Origin: CAVUCH01 sp963739995
GTDB taxonomy: Bacteria; Acidobacteriota; Vicinamibacteria; Vicinamibacterales; JAENWD01
Length of the DNA: 64,000 nt
Direction of reading: 5' to 3'
NCBI GenBank assembly: GCA_963739995.1
Contig: CAVUCH010000017.1
Location: forward strand, 1 to 64,000
This document shows, in pieces, positions 18,686-27,816 of the stretch (position 1 is its first letter; each line of letters opens with the position of its first letter). The position numbers and the translations under genes are program-made. Below the pieces are notes generated by a model. It worked only from the letters and a program-made list of their open reading frames with translations. It searched no databases and had not been told where the DNA came from.

Positions 18686-19567
18686 ATGCAAATGCACACA
18701 GGTCATCCGTTCGGGCGCTTGCCGATCCTCCTCACCAGCTGTTTGCTGCTCATGCCGCCGCTGGATGCGGCGCCCAGCCAGGGCATCAACATCAGCGACG
18801 GGAACGGACCACTGGAGCGGTGCGATCAGGTGGAGATCTCGTTCGACAATCGGCCGGCACTACGCGACGAGGAGGCACTGCAACTCCCGGTCGGGACCGA
18901 ACCCCTGAGGGTGACGCTTGCCAACCAGGGGGGCATCGGTTTGCGCGAAGGGTCTGCCAACCAGCACGAAGTCACGCTCTGCAAAGCGGTACCGGAGGAC
19001 CGGGGCGTGGATCTCGGCGCCATCCGTGCCGTCGTCAACGGGCCATCGGTGGAGGTCGCGGGGCCCGCGGGAGGACGTTGGGTGGGATACCTGCTCGTGC
19101 GGTCGCCGCGCGGGAGTCACGTCGACCTGAGCGCCACCAATGGTCCTATCCGCGCCGAATCCTTCGAAGGCCAACTCAGTCTGCGGACGACGAATGGACC
19201 AATCGCCCTGATGCACGTTCGCGGGAAGGTCACCGCACGCGCGCAGAATGGACCGGTCAAGCTCGAAGGCGACGGTGGGAATGTGTCGGTCGAGACGCAG
19301 AACGGTCCGATCGGCGTGCGTCTCCTGGGCACGCAGTGGGAAGCAGGCGATCTCGTGGCGCGAGCCCAGAACGGTCCGCTGTCGGTCGAGCTGCCAACGC
19401 CGTACCGATCCGGTGTCGAGATTGAATCCGCCGGTCACGCGCCGTGGTCCTGCGACGTGGACTGCGGCACTCGCGACAACGCCTCCGGCACGCGCCGGGC
19501 ACGTCTGGGCGACGGTCCCACGCACGTGAAACTGTCGACCGTGAACGGACCGGTGAAGGTGCGCTGA
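18686..19567 (+). CDS. Exported DUF4097-like beta-repeat protein with NGP motifs
   Basis: 293 residues. ATG 18686 follows AGAAAGG, and a signal peptide (LPILLTSCLLLMPPLDAA) follows. The C-terminal half contains regular repeats of about 20-28 residues ending in Asn-Gly-Pro: ATNGPIRAESF, TTNGPIALMHV, AQNGPVKLEG, TQNGPIGVRLL, AQNGPLSVELP and TVNGPVKVR. This is the right-handed beta-solenoid pattern of DUF4097/adhesin-like exported proteins. Function unknown; its place downstream of an envelope-stress unit may be meaningful. Confidence 0.75.
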   Translation: MQMHTGHPFGRLPILLTSCLLLMPPLDAAPSQGINISDGNGPLERCDQVEISFDNRPALRDEEALQLPVGTEPLRVTLANQGGIGLREGSANQHEVTLCKAVPEDRGVDLGAIRAVVNGPSVEVAGPAGGRWVGYLLVRSPRGSHVDLSATNGPIRAESFEGQLSLRTTNGPIALMHVRGKVTARAQNGPVKLEGDGGNVSVETQNGPIGVRLLGTQWEAGDLVARAQNGPLSVELPTPYRSGVEIESAGHAPWSCDVDCGTRDNASGTRRARLGDGPTHVKLSTVNGPVKVR

Positions 19568-19613
19568 CGCTTGGGGCCCGTGCGGCGAGCGGCAGGCTGC
19601 ACCAAACGAAGTC

Positions 19614-20414
19614 TCATCCCTCCTCAGGGAGGCTCTTCCAACGTGCTGCGAGCAAGCCACTGGCAGTGCTGATGTCGATGTCCGCGATCAGCAATCCCTC
19701 AGCACCGTAAGGCTGATAGCTGAGCAGCGTCCCGTCGGGACGCACGAACGCAGAGGTGGTCGGCGAACCGGCGCTGGCGAAGTTCACCGTCGCGAAATAG
19801 CACGTGTTCTCGGCCGCCCGGCACAGGGCGGCCTTCTCGTGAAACGTATTCGCCGGATCCGCGAAGGACGTGGGCCGGTAGGAATCGCCATCCGCCTTGT
19901 GAAAGTGCGGGTGAAAAACGACCTGTGCGCCGTGTCGCACCGCCCAGCGAACAGTTTCGGGATACCGCCAGCCTTCGTGACAGATCGCCACACCGAACGT
20001 CAATGGACCGGCCTGGAACACCCGGCGGCGTGAACCTGCTGTGTAGGTGCCCTCTTCGCTGGGATCGATCTGGACCTTGTCCTGGAAGCCCGCGACGGAA
20101 CCGTCGTGGTTGATGACCAGGGCGGTCGGTATGACGCCGCCATCGACCAGACGTTCGGTGCCGAGAACGACCCCGATGCTTCCAGCCGCGGCCGCCCGGC
20201 CGATTGCGGACCAGGCCCGATCGAGGAACTCCTGGTCGGAAGGCGGTACGCGCGTGCCCATGCCCCGGTAGCCGGGCACAAAGCATTCGGGAAAGCAGAT
20301 GATCCGTGCTCCCTTGCGCGAGGCCTGCTCGATTGCCTGTTCGCCGAGCGTGATCGATTCGTCGGGCGTAGCCGGAAAGCGGAGATTGGCGAGGGCAATC
20401 CGGAACAGGTCCAC
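19614..20414 (-). CDS. Nitrilase-family carbon-nitrogen hydrolase
   Basis: 266 residues, GTG 20414 with GGAGGG upstream. The catalytic Glu-Lys-Cys set is visible: Glu43 in CFPECF, Lys113 in FQDKVQ, Cys145 in AICHEGWRYPE. These enzymes hydrolyse amides or nitriles through a thioester. The second glutamate region (DPSEEGTYT) is also present. Substrate unknown; the enzyme is cytoplasmic. It converges with the NGP-repeat gene. Confidence 0.9.
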   Translation of the reverse strand: MDLFRIALANLRFPATPDESITLGEQAIEQASRKGARIICFPECFVPGYRGMGTRVPPSDQEFLDRAWSAIGRAAAAGSIGVVLGTERLVDGGVIPTALVINHDGSVAGFQDKVQIDPSEEGTYTAGSRRRVFQAGPLTFGVAICHEGWRYPETVRWAVRHGAQVVFHPHFHKADGDSYRPTSFADPANTFHEKAALCRAAENTCYFATVNFASAGSPTTSAFVRPDGTLLSYQPYGAEGLLIADIDISTASGLLAARWKSLPEEG

Positions 20415-20559
20415 TATTTTCCCTCCTGCTCGCGTCAGCTAGACAGGCGTTGCGCAATCGATCGTCGCTTGACGTGGCGTGCGTTGCCCAGGGCGCGTAC
20501 CCGGTGACGGTTCCCATGGTCCCATGCGCCGATTCGGCCGACAATGGCGGGCGACGAGA

Positions 20560-21513
20560 ATGCCAGCCCCTGCTTTCATCGCGCCCATGGCGGCGCAGAA
20601 CGTCACTGAACTTCCCGACGGCCCGGGATGGGACTACGAGGTCAAGTTCGACGGCTACCGCGCCATCCTCCTCAAGGCCGGCGAGCGGGTGGAGATCCGA
20701 TCGCGCAACAACAAGGACCTGACGCGCACCTATCCATCGGTGCATGCCGCCGGCCAGAAGCTGAAGGCGCGGAGCGCAATCCTCGACGGTGAGGTGGTTG
20801 CGCTGGACCCCTCGGGACGACCCTCGTTCCAGGCACTCCAGCATCGCACCGCCCACCCTCAGCACGTTATCGTCTATTACGCCTTCGACCTGCTGCACCT
20901 GGATGGTGAGGACCTCACGCCGCTGCCGCTGGGGGCCCGGCGCCCGAAGCTGGCGGCGATCGTCAGCGACTCAGGCATTCTCCTGTCCGAGACCCTCGAC
21001 GGCAGCGCGACCGACGTGATCCAGGCCGTCCGCGAGTTGGGACTCGAGGGCATCGTCGCGAAGCGCAGGGACTCACGCTACGTGCCGGGCGAGCGGAGTT
21101 CCTCGTGGTTGAAACTCAAACTCGATCGCCAGCAGGAGTTCGTGATTGGCGGGTATCGGCCCGGGACCAATGGCATCGATGCGCTGCTGGTCGGGTACTA
21201 CGAGGCCAGGCAGCTACGGTTCGCGGGGAAGGTGCGGGCGGGCTTCACGCCGCACCTGAGACGGCAGGTGTTTGCCGCGCTCGAACCGCTTCACGCGGAG
21301 CAATGCCCGTTCGCCGATCTCCCCAGCAGCAAGACGAGCCACTGGGGCGGCGGGGTCACAGCGGAACAGCTGTGCGAGATGCAGTGGGTCACACCGGCGC
21401 TGGTGGCGCAGATCCGGTTCGTGGAATGGACAGCCGAGGGGCACCTGCGCCATGCCGCCTATCTGGGTATTCGCACCGACAAGAAGGCACGAGCCGTGCG
21501 TCGGGAAACGTAG
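20560..21513 (+). CDS. ATP-dependent DNA ligase, LigD ligase-domain type
   Basis: 317 residues. Residues 1-200 form the nucleotidyltransferase domain with the adenylated Lys29 in EVKFDGYR, then SAILDGEVVALD, FDLLHLDGEDL and EGIVAKRRDSRYVPGERSSSWLKLK. An OB-fold follows (QQEFVIGGYRPG, LRFAGKVRAGF, VEWTAEGHLRHAAYLG). This is the ligase part of the LigD non-homologous end-joining protein without polymerase or nuclease domains. No Ku gene is in the window. The start at ATG 20560 (MPAPAFIAPM) matches the usual N-terminus. Confidence 0.9.
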   Translation: MPAPAFIAPMAAQNVTELPDGPGWDYEVKFDGYRAILLKAGERVEIRSRNNKDLTRTYPSVHAAGQKLKARSAILDGEVVALDPSGRPSFQALQHRTAHPQHVIVYYAFDLLHLDGEDLTPLPLGARRPKLAAIVSDSGILLSETLDGSATDVIQAVRELGLEGIVAKRRDSRYVPGERSSSWLKLKLDRQQEFVIGGYRPGTNGIDALLVGYYEARQLRFAGKVRAGFTPHLRRQVFAALEPLHAEQCPFADLPSSKTSHWGGGVTAEQLCEMQWVTPALVAQIRFVEWTAEGHLRHAAYLGIRTDKKARAVRRET

Positions 21514-21525
21514 GTTCCCTGCCGT

Positions 21526-21909
21526 TTACGAACCGAAGCCTTCCAGTGCTCCTGCCAATCCGCCCTTCGGCGGCTCGAACCGGACTTCCACCGGCGTTCC
21601 GTCCCCCCCGCGCGCTTTCAGTCGCAGATCATCGATGCGCTGACGACGAACATCGAAGCGCTGTCCGAAGCCCGCGACGAAGACGTCGAGCGTGGCGGTG
21701 AACCTGCTGCGGGCCGCGATTCTCGGAACGGTGAGCCGATACTGATGGTTGATCCAGATCTCCACGTCGAGCCAGTCGCGCGAGGTCTGGTTGTCCACGG
21801 TCAGCAGGTTGCGTTGTACCTGGATCGGACGCGCGACTGGGCTCGAACAGCCCGCCGCCAGGGAGCAGGCCACGAGAGTTGTGGAGATGGAGCGCGAGAG
21901 GGACGGCAA
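21526..21909 (-). CDS. Small lipoprotein, unknown function
   Basis: About 127 residues. A signal ending in a lipobox (LVACSLAAGCSS) is followed by a beta-rich domain (NLLTVDNQTSRDWLDVEIWINHQYRL, FTATLDVFVAGFGQRFD). The start is unclear: TTG 21909 sits right before the signal, and no ATG fits. It lies 12 bp from the convergent ligase gene. Confidence 0.55.
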   Translation of the reverse strand: MPSLSRSISTTLVACSLAAGCSSPVARPIQVQRNLLTVDNQTSRDWLDVEIWINHQYRLTVPRIAARSRFTATLDVFVAGFGQRFDVRRQRIDDLRLKARGGDGTPVEVRFEPPKGGLAGALEGFGS

Positions 21910-21958
21910 GCCACACGCATCCTGCTCCAACACAGGGCCGAGCGCAAGGGTGTCCCGA

Positions 21959-22927
21959 TCACCCCTCCCACACGTGACGCACCACCCAGCGGTTGACGAG
22001 CGCTTCCGCGGGGTGCACCAACCTCGTCTCGACCCACGTTCCGCGGCGCCAGCCAAGCACCCTGTGAATGGCACGGCGCAGCGGCTTGATGGCGCTTCGT
22101 CGATGCGACGTCAGCCACAGGCCGTACTCCGGCTGGATGCGCACGCGCCATTTCTGGTTGAAGTGCTCGAGGCTGGAAGAATTCCAGGCATCGCTCCAGC
22201 GGAGCATGAAGAACGGGACGTCCGACCACGCCAAGGGCGGCGGCGGCACGTACGAGACGACCGCGTCTGGTTCGAAAAAGACACTGCCTCCCGCCTCCCG
22301 AACCGCGAGGCACAAATCAATGTGTTCGGGCGCACTCAGAAGCTGTTCGTCGAGTGGGCCCATACGACGTAGCTCCGATGTTCGAATCAGCAGGCAGTGG
22401 AACTCCACGAGATCGATCGGCTCTCTTCGGAGCGGCACCGGCACCTTGCGGAGGGGGGTATGCGGGTAGCGGTGCGTCTCGTAGAGCATCCGCACACCGT
22501 CCTGCTCCGTGATCTCAACGATTCCACCCGCCATGTGCACGAACTCGTCGCTGAGCTGACCCATCAGGTAGAGCGGGCCCACCACCCACGCTCCTGTGTC
22601 ATCGGCGCAGCGCATCAGCGATTCGAGCCATCCGGCGGTGACGAGTACGTCGTTGTCGATGAACGCCGTGAACTCCGTCTGGACCGACGCGAAGCCGAGA
22701 TTACGCGCGCGGTTCGGTGACAGATAAGAATCACTGCGTATGATCTTGAAATGCTTGTCGACCGATTGCCGCTCGAGATAGCGCCTGACCGGCGGCGGGG
22801 ACGCGCCGTCTACGTACACCAGCGAGAAGCTCACGGTTGCATGTTCGTAAATGCTCTCGAGCGAGCGCCGGGATGCGCTGAATCGTTCCCGTGGTACGAC
22901 GACGATTGTGACGCGCGGTTTGCTCAT
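21959..22927 (-). CDS. Family 2 glycosyltransferase
   Basis: 322 residues with a GT-A fold: VTIVVVPRERFSASRRSLESI, the DGASPP loop, then NRARNLGFASVQTEFTAFIDNDV, where DND is the metal/nucleotide-sugar binding DxD. The later part (VEFHCLLIRTSELRRMGPLDEQ, SAPEHIDLCLAVREAG) carries the acceptor-side conserved region with a likely catalytic acid in the EHID segment. It should add a sugar to a surface polysaccharide or protein. The next gene on the same strand (23006) is another GT2. Confidence 0.88.
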   Translation of the reverse strand: MSKPRVTIVVVPRERFSASRRSLESIYEHATVSFSLVYVDGASPPPVRRYLERQSVDKHFKIIRSDSYLSPNRARNLGFASVQTEFTAFIDNDVLVTAGWLESLMRCADDTGAWVVGPLYLMGQLSDEFVHMAGGIVEITEQDGVRMLYETHRYPHTPLRKVPVPLRREPIDLVEFHCLLIRTSELRRMGPLDEQLLSAPEHIDLCLAVREAGGSVFFEPDAVVSYVPPPPLAWSDVPFFMLRWSDAWNSSSLEHFNQKWRVRIQPEYGLWLTSHRRSAIKPLRRAIHRVLGWRRGTWVETRLVHPAEALVNRWVVRHVWEG

Positions 22928-23005
22928 CGCTCATCCCCTTCCGGAGTTCCTGCACAGACTTCGGCTGAGCGCGCCTCTGCCGGGGACTTGGCCGTCGGTG
23001 CGAAT

Positions 23006-24085
23006 TTATCGATCAGCCTGCTGGCGAGCCGTCCCATGAAGGTTGGCGTGCCATCCCATGAAGGTTGTCAGCTCGGCGACGTGTGATGCGCCGGGCATTG
23101 CGCGCCAGCACCGGTATCGGTGACGGCTGTAGTGCGCAACGTATGTGAGCCGGTTCTCCTGCTCGAACGTGACGCTCTCGCAACCACCCATCAGGGCACG
23201 GCACCACGCACACGCCGCGGCGGCCAGCTCGCGGTAGATGAACGGTGGAATCCCGTACAGCGCCAGCGGCGAGACGACGACGGGGATCAGCTCCCCGTGT
23301 CTGCCAATCCGCTCGTTCAAGCGCATCGCCGCGCCGTCGCGCCCGTGCCCGGCGTGCCAGTGCCGGTGGTAAGCCTTCGTGCACCTGACCGCTGGCACCT
23401 CAGTGGTCGTCACCAGTCCCGGCACATACATCGCCTGCCCTCCTGCGCTGTAGAAGCGCAGCTCCCACTCGTGATCCTCTGAACGGGAGAAGTCCGGCGA
23501 GAACAGCCCGACTCTGTCGAACACCTCACGCCGCACGCCCAGGTTGGCGGCGATCAGACACACTGGCGTGCGGGCGTTCACGCGCAGGACGCAGTCTCCA
23601 TGGTCCGTGAGCGCTACGGGCGACCAGTGCCTCCTGTCCAACCATGCGGGCGGGCGGGTTACCCAATGCGGCAGCACTTTTCCGCCGACGCAGTCGATAT
23701 CCGGGCGATCGTCGAAGACTTCTTTCATCGTGGTCAGCCAGTTTGAGGCAGCACAGCAGTCATCGTCGACGAAGGCGATGAGCCCCGCCCGGGCCCGTCC
23801 GATCCCGGCATTGCGTCCGTGGGACACACCCTGTCTCGGCTCGAACAGGTACCTGATGGGAACACCCTGCGCGGCGGCGTACTTTGCCACCACTTGCGGG
23901 GTCTGGTCCGACGAGTTGTTGTCGACGACGATCACCTCGTAGGCAACACAAGTCGCCTGGTGCAGAACACACTCGAGTGTCTGCGCGAGAAGCGCACATC
24001 GGTTGTGTGTCGTGATGACGACCGACACCTGCGGTGTCTGCGCATCGTGAGCGTCCTGCATGTGTCCGGTCCGCAACGCGCGCAC
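23006..24085 (-). CDS. Family 2 glycosyltransferase
   Basis: Up to 359 residues. QVSVVITTHNRCALLAQTLECVL opens the GT2 fold; IVVDNNSSDQT, GVSHGRNAGIGRARAGLIAF and VDDDC (the DxD) follow, and SRSEDHEWELRFYSAGG carries the catalytic acid region. The start may be GTG 24085 or ATG 24061 eight codons later. Together with the GT2 at 21959 it forms a two-gene unit, with about 78 bp between them, likely for surface glycan assembly. Confidence 0.88.
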   Translation of the reverse strand: MRALRTGHMQDAHDAQTPQVSVVITTHNRCALLAQTLECVLHQATCVAYEVIVVDNNSSDQTPQVVAKYAAAQGVPIRYLFEPRQGVSHGRNAGIGRARAGLIAFVDDDCCAASNWLTTMKEVFDDRPDIDCVGGKVLPHWVTRPPAWLDRRHWSPVALTDHGDCVLRVNARTPVCLIAANLGVRREVFDRVGLFSPDFSRSEDHEWELRFYSAGGQAMYVPGLVTTTEVPAVRCTKAYHRHWHAGHGRDGAAMRLNERIGRHGELIPVVVSPLALYGIPPFIYRELAAAACAWCRALMGGCESVTFEQENRLTYVAHYSRHRYRCWRAMPGASHVAELTTFMGWHANLHGTARQQADR

Positions 24086-24922
24086 ACCAGATCGGCCTGG
24101 CCCAACGGCAGGCCCGCTCGCCCCTGGAGGGCACGCCTACTGACACACGCGGGAAATGCGGCGCCGCGCTCTCATCGCGGCCGAGCGGGCGTGTTGGGAC
24201 CGGCGCCGCTCACCGAGGAACGCAGGTACCTGCGTCCGCAGGCGGCAGACGTGGCACGCCGGCGTTCGACGAAGCGGATGCCAGCTCAAGCGATAGAGGA
24301 AGCGGCTGAAAATTGGCGCGCCGCGAGATGACCAGTGGTCCCGGCACCCTGGTTGCAGCCGTCGGGATGCCGGCCGCGCGAGTCGCTGCGCCCACACGCG
24401 TGACGAGCCGACGCTTGACGGACGCGTGAGCTGATCAGTATCAGCGGTGCCAACGCGGCCCGTTTTCTGCACCACATCTCCACGTCGGCCTCTTCCATGT
24501 GACCGAGTACCCAAGGTGTGTAACGGTCGGGGCCAGTTACGGTATCGGAGTCCCTAATGGTCAGGGTTCTGGAACGAGCGGCGCGGGTTGCGTATGCGTT
24601 CGTGGCGATGAACTATGCCGCCGTCGCAGGGCTCATCAGCTTCATCCGTCGCGATCCGCTCTGGCGCTGATAGCAGCTCATCTTCAGTTTGACGGAGCCG
24701 TGACGGGTCGCCGTCGTGTGCTTCCCCCGCCGACCTCCGATTCTGCGCTTCGTCCACGCCACGATCGACGGCTGTTGCGACCGCCGCCGAAACTAAGGTA
24801 GAAGATCCCTCGTCCTGAGGTATTCCTGTCCCGACCGGCACTGGCGCTTCGGCGCGGCTCTGCGATGGGGCCGTAGCGACGTCTAGCCGAGTGCCCAGGG
24901 GATTCACCACGAGGAGAACGGC
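24086..24922. other. Long intergenic region without recognisable gene
   Basis: About 840 bp. Open frames exist on both strands but have arginine/proline/serine-rich composition typical of shadow reading in GC-rich DNA, and none resembles a family. The right end should hold the promoter and ribosome site (GAGGAGAAC) of the peroxiredoxin. Confidence 0.5.
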
Positions 24923-25591
24923 ATGAGCGGCCCACTTCCGATCGGCAGCAACGCACCCGATTTCACGGTAATGACGACCGAAGGCCCCATTCGCTTCCAC
25001 GAGTGGCTCGGCGATTCGTGGGGGGTCCTGTTCTCCCACCCCAAAGACTTCACCCCGGTGTGCACCACCGAACTGGGCTACATGGCGCGCATCAAGCCCG
25101 AGTTCGATCGCCGCAACGTGAAGATCATCGGGTTGAGCGTCGATCCGATCGAGAGCCACCATGGCTGGTCGAAGGACATTGCGGAGACCCAGGGCACCGC
25201 GCCCAACTACCCGATGATCGCGGATGCCGACCTGGCGGTGTCGAAGCTCTATGGGATGCTGCCCGCCGAGGCCGGCGACAGCTGCGATGGACGCACGGCC
25301 ATGGACAACCAGACGGTGCGTAACGTGTACGTCATCGGGCCCGACAGGAAGATCAAGCTGGTGATCTCGTACCCGATGAGCACGGGCCGCAACTTCGACG
25401 AGGTGCTGCGGGTGATCGATTCCATGCAGTTGACGGCAAAGCACAAGGTCGCAACACCCGTGAACTGGCGTGACGGCGACAAGGTGATCATCCTCCCGGC
25501 GGTCACCGAAGCCGAGGCGAAGGAGCGATACCCCGAAGGGTGGACGGCGCCGAAGCCATACCTGCGCTACGTGCCGCAGCCGCGATCCTAG
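24923..25591 (+). CDS. 1-Cys peroxiredoxin (Prx6 type)
   Basis: 222 residues. The peroxidatic Cys47 lies in FTPVCTTELG; the supporting Thr and Arg (PMSTGRNFDEVLRVIDS) are present, and the long C-terminal domain (VATPVNWRDGDKVIILP, YPEGWTAPKPYLRY) is that of the Prx6 subgroup. It reduces hydrogen peroxide and organic or lipid hydroperoxides. A clear GAGGAG site precedes the ATG. The gene is followed directly by two copies of the hairpin element. Confidence 0.95.
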   Translation: MSGPLPIGSNAPDFTVMTTEGPIRFHEWLGDSWGVLFSHPKDFTPVCTTELGYMARIKPEFDRRNVKIIGLSVDPIESHHGWSKDIAETQGTAPNYPMIADADLAVSKLYGMLPAEAGDSCDGRTAMDNQTVRNVYVIGPDRKIKLVISYPMSTGRNFDEVLRVIDSMQLTAKHKVATPVNWRDGDKVIILPAVTEAEAKERYPEGWTAPKPYLRYVPQPRS

Positions 25592-25593
25592 CG

Positions 25594-25747
25594 GCCCGTG
25601 GTGAAAGACCGGCGTCGCACCGAGGGCGCGGAGGCGCCCCGCCGGCAAGGCGCGACGACCGAGAGTACCGGGCAGTATTTGAGGAAGAAGCAACGCAGCC
25701 GGCGGGGATGCATCGGCGGCCGAATGCAGCCGGCCTTCACCACGGGC
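25594..25747. repeat. Dispersed hairpin element, copy 3
   Basis: Begins 3 bp after the peroxiredoxin stop codon. Ends are a perfect 12-bp inverted repeat (GCCCGTGGTGAA at 25594-25605 and TTCACCACGGGC at 25736-25747), unlike the ends of copies 2 and 5. The core GGCAAGGCGCGACGACCGAG and AGCAACGCAGCC is shared. Its inner arm is CGCCGGC/GCCGGCG where copies 2 and 5 have GGCTGGC/GCCAGCC. Confidence 0.8.
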
Positions 25748-25761
25748 TGCCAGCGGCGTGT

Positions 25762-25901
25762 CTCGGCTGAAGGAGTAATGGATTGCGGAGCGCGGCGCCC
25801 GACTCCCAAGACGCGACGAGCGAGAATACCGGTAGTGATTGAACGAGGAGCCACGCGGCCAGCCGGGATGCCCCCCGAAAGGCGCTACTCCTTCAGCCGA
25901 G
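25762..25901. repeat. Dispersed hairpin element, copy 4
   Basis: About 140 bp, starting 15 bp after copy 3. The ends are a perfect 16-bp inverted repeat (CTCGGCTGAAGGAGTA and TACTCCTTCAGCCGAG). Core blocks GCGGAGCGCGGCGCC, CGCGACGAGCGAG, AATACCGGTAGT and CCAGCCGGGATGCCCC are shared with the other copies. The inner arm is partly decayed. Confidence 0.8.
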
Positions 25902-25990
25902 GCGCTACTCTAAGCCTGGGCCGCATCGGTCAGCAGATTCCCGGGCCTGCCGTGCGGCAGGTCCTGGCGTCGCTCTCCTTGCCGCGCGCC

Positions 25991-27646
25991 TCATGGCGCC
26001 ACTTTCTTCAGATCGATTTCATCGAACCAGAAGTCCTCGTTAGGCACATCGAGCTTCAGCTCCGCGACCTGCGCCGCGTTGTTCAGCACGAACTGCGCTT
26101 TGCCTTCCGAAAACCACGGGAAGTCGTGGCGCCAGGCCAGAACAAAAGTATCCAGCTCCAGGTGCGTGAGCTCGGCGACGAGCTGCGGGTTCGCGAGGAG
26201 CCGCATCACCAGGTTGCCGTCGTCGAGCGTGACGACCGCATCGCCGTAGAACCTGCCTGTGTAACGCCCGGCGTACTGCTCAAGGGGAAGTGAGGGCCTG
26301 CTGCCCTTCACACGCCCCTCGCGCACATTCTGCACGCGGGCGGTGCGCGTGCGCTGGTGCGCTCGGGCGCGCTCGAGCCCCTCAGCGCTCCACTCATGTC
26401 CGGGGAGACCGAAGTACGCGTCGATGACTCGCATGACGAGTGCATCACCAATGTTCGTCATGCCGTTGGTGAGCACGACTACCCCGAGGCGCTCATCGGG
26501 TACGACCGCCACGGCGGAGTACATCCCGTCCAGCCCTCCTCCATGCGATGCGATCAAGCGTCCGTGGTAATCACGCAGCATCCAGCCGAGCCCGTATGCG
26601 TTGAAGTGCGTGGTGGGCGAAGTAGCCTCCGACTCCCTGCTGATCGTGAGCGCCACGTGCGGCGTCCACATTGTCCGCGCCTGCGCGTCGGTGAAGTACT
26701 GCCGGCCGTCGAGCCTGCCGCGTCCCAGCTGCAGCAGCAGCCAGCGGGTCATGTCGCGCGCAGACGAGATCAGACCGCCTGCCGCGCCGCCGGCCGCGGA
26801 GCTGTACCACGGATACGGGCGGGCACCGGTGCCCACCGGTCCATGGGGCGTGGCCACGTTGTCGCGGCCCGGCAGCCCCCGCACCGATGTCAGGGTGTCC
26901 GCCATGCCGAGCGGATCGAGGAACTGCGCCTGTACGAATGCATCCCAGCTGGTACCGCTCGCCGCGGCGACCACCTCCCCGGCGGCCAGGAACATCAGGT
27001 TCGAATAGCCATACTGCGTCCGGAACGGGAACCGCGGCTGCAGGTAGCGCACCCGGCGCAGTACTTCATCGGCTCCGAACGTCGTGTTGTACCAGAGCAG
27101 GTCACCGCTGAACGTGCCCAGGCCGCTGCGATGGGACAGCAGATCGCGCACCCGCAGGTCCGCGGACGCCAACGGGTCCTGCAGCTCGAAACGCGGCAGG
27201 TAGCTGCGCACCGGCTCGTCCCATCCGACCTTCTGCTGGTCCACGAGCACCGCCAGAGCCGCCGCAGTGAACGCTTTCGTGTTCGAGGCAATGGCGAACA
27301 GCGTCCGTTCGTCCACATGTTCGGGCTTCCCTCGCTCGCGTACGCCGTATCCCTTCTGGAGGACGACCCGTCCGTCCTTGACGATGGCAACGGACATCCC
27401 GGGTACCCCCCAGTCGGCCAGCGCCCTGGTGAAGTACGCATCGAGTGCGCCCACGTCGGGGGGCGCCTGCGCTGAGACGCTCGAGGCGACGCCGAGCAGG
27501 AAGACGAAGAGGCACGCACGCAACGTGGCACGGCCGCGTACCTTCGTCCTCGCACGCGTCCCGGTACGCGTGCAGGCTGCCGAGAGGATGATCGCCAGCA
27601 CGACACCGATGTCGTACATGAATGCCGCCGGGCACGGGATGCGCAT
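25991..27646 (-). CDS. Serine hydrolase of the class C beta-lactamase/esterase family with C-terminal domain
   Basis: Up to 551 residues. Two hydrophobic stretches near the N-terminus (residues 12-25 and 42-59, the latter ending SVSAQA) suggest export; a later start may be the true one. The penicillin-binding fold shows Ser121-x-x-Lys124 in ASNTKAFT, Tyr-Ser-Asn in YGYSN (about 214-216) and a third motif SHGGG. A C-terminal domain (DUF3471-like, LPLEQYAGRYTGRFYGDAVV) follows after residue 430. Members cleave esters or D-amino peptides; true beta-lactamase activity is not implied. Confidence 0.87.
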   Translation of the reverse strand: MRIPCPAAFMYDIGVVLAIILSAACTRTGTRARTKVRGRATLRACLFVFLLGVASSVSAQAPPDVGALDAYFTRALADWGVPGMSVAIVKDGRVVLQKGYGVRERGKPEHVDERTLFAIASNTKAFTAAALAVLVDQQKVGWDEPVRSYLPRFELQDPLASADLRVRDLLSHRSGLGTFSGDLLWYNTTFGADEVLRRVRYLQPRFPFRTQYGYSNLMFLAAGEVVAAASGTSWDAFVQAQFLDPLGMADTLTSVRGLPGRDNVATPHGPVGTGARPYPWYSSAAGGAAGGLISSARDMTRWLLLQLGRGRLDGRQYFTDAQARTMWTPHVALTISRESEATSPTTHFNAYGLGWMLRDYHGRLIASHGGGLDGMYSAVAVVPDERLGVVVLTNGMTNIGDALVMRVIDAYFGLPGHEWSAEGLERARAHQRTRTARVQNVREGRVKGSRPSLPLEQYAGRYTGRFYGDAVVTLDDGNLVMRLLANPQLVAELTHLELDTFVLAWRHDFPWFSEGKAQFVLNNAAQVAELKLDVPNEDFWFDEIDLKKVAP

Positions 27647-27816
27647 GGCGCATCCTACTCTCCAGTCGGCGTTCGAAGCAGTGTCGGATGAACTCGAGCG
27701 TGGTGGGATGCGGAGGAACCGGCGATGCGCTCACGCGCGATCGCCAGTCCTGATCATCCCGGCGGGCCGACGCGGCCGGGACGTGGACTGCGACCGCGCG
27801 TGGGTGCCCAACAGGC

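Noticed and set aside
24137..24514. Minus-strand open frame in the long gap before the peroxiredoxin
   Set aside because: Composition is Arg/Ser/Pro-rich with no family resemblance and no ribosome site.
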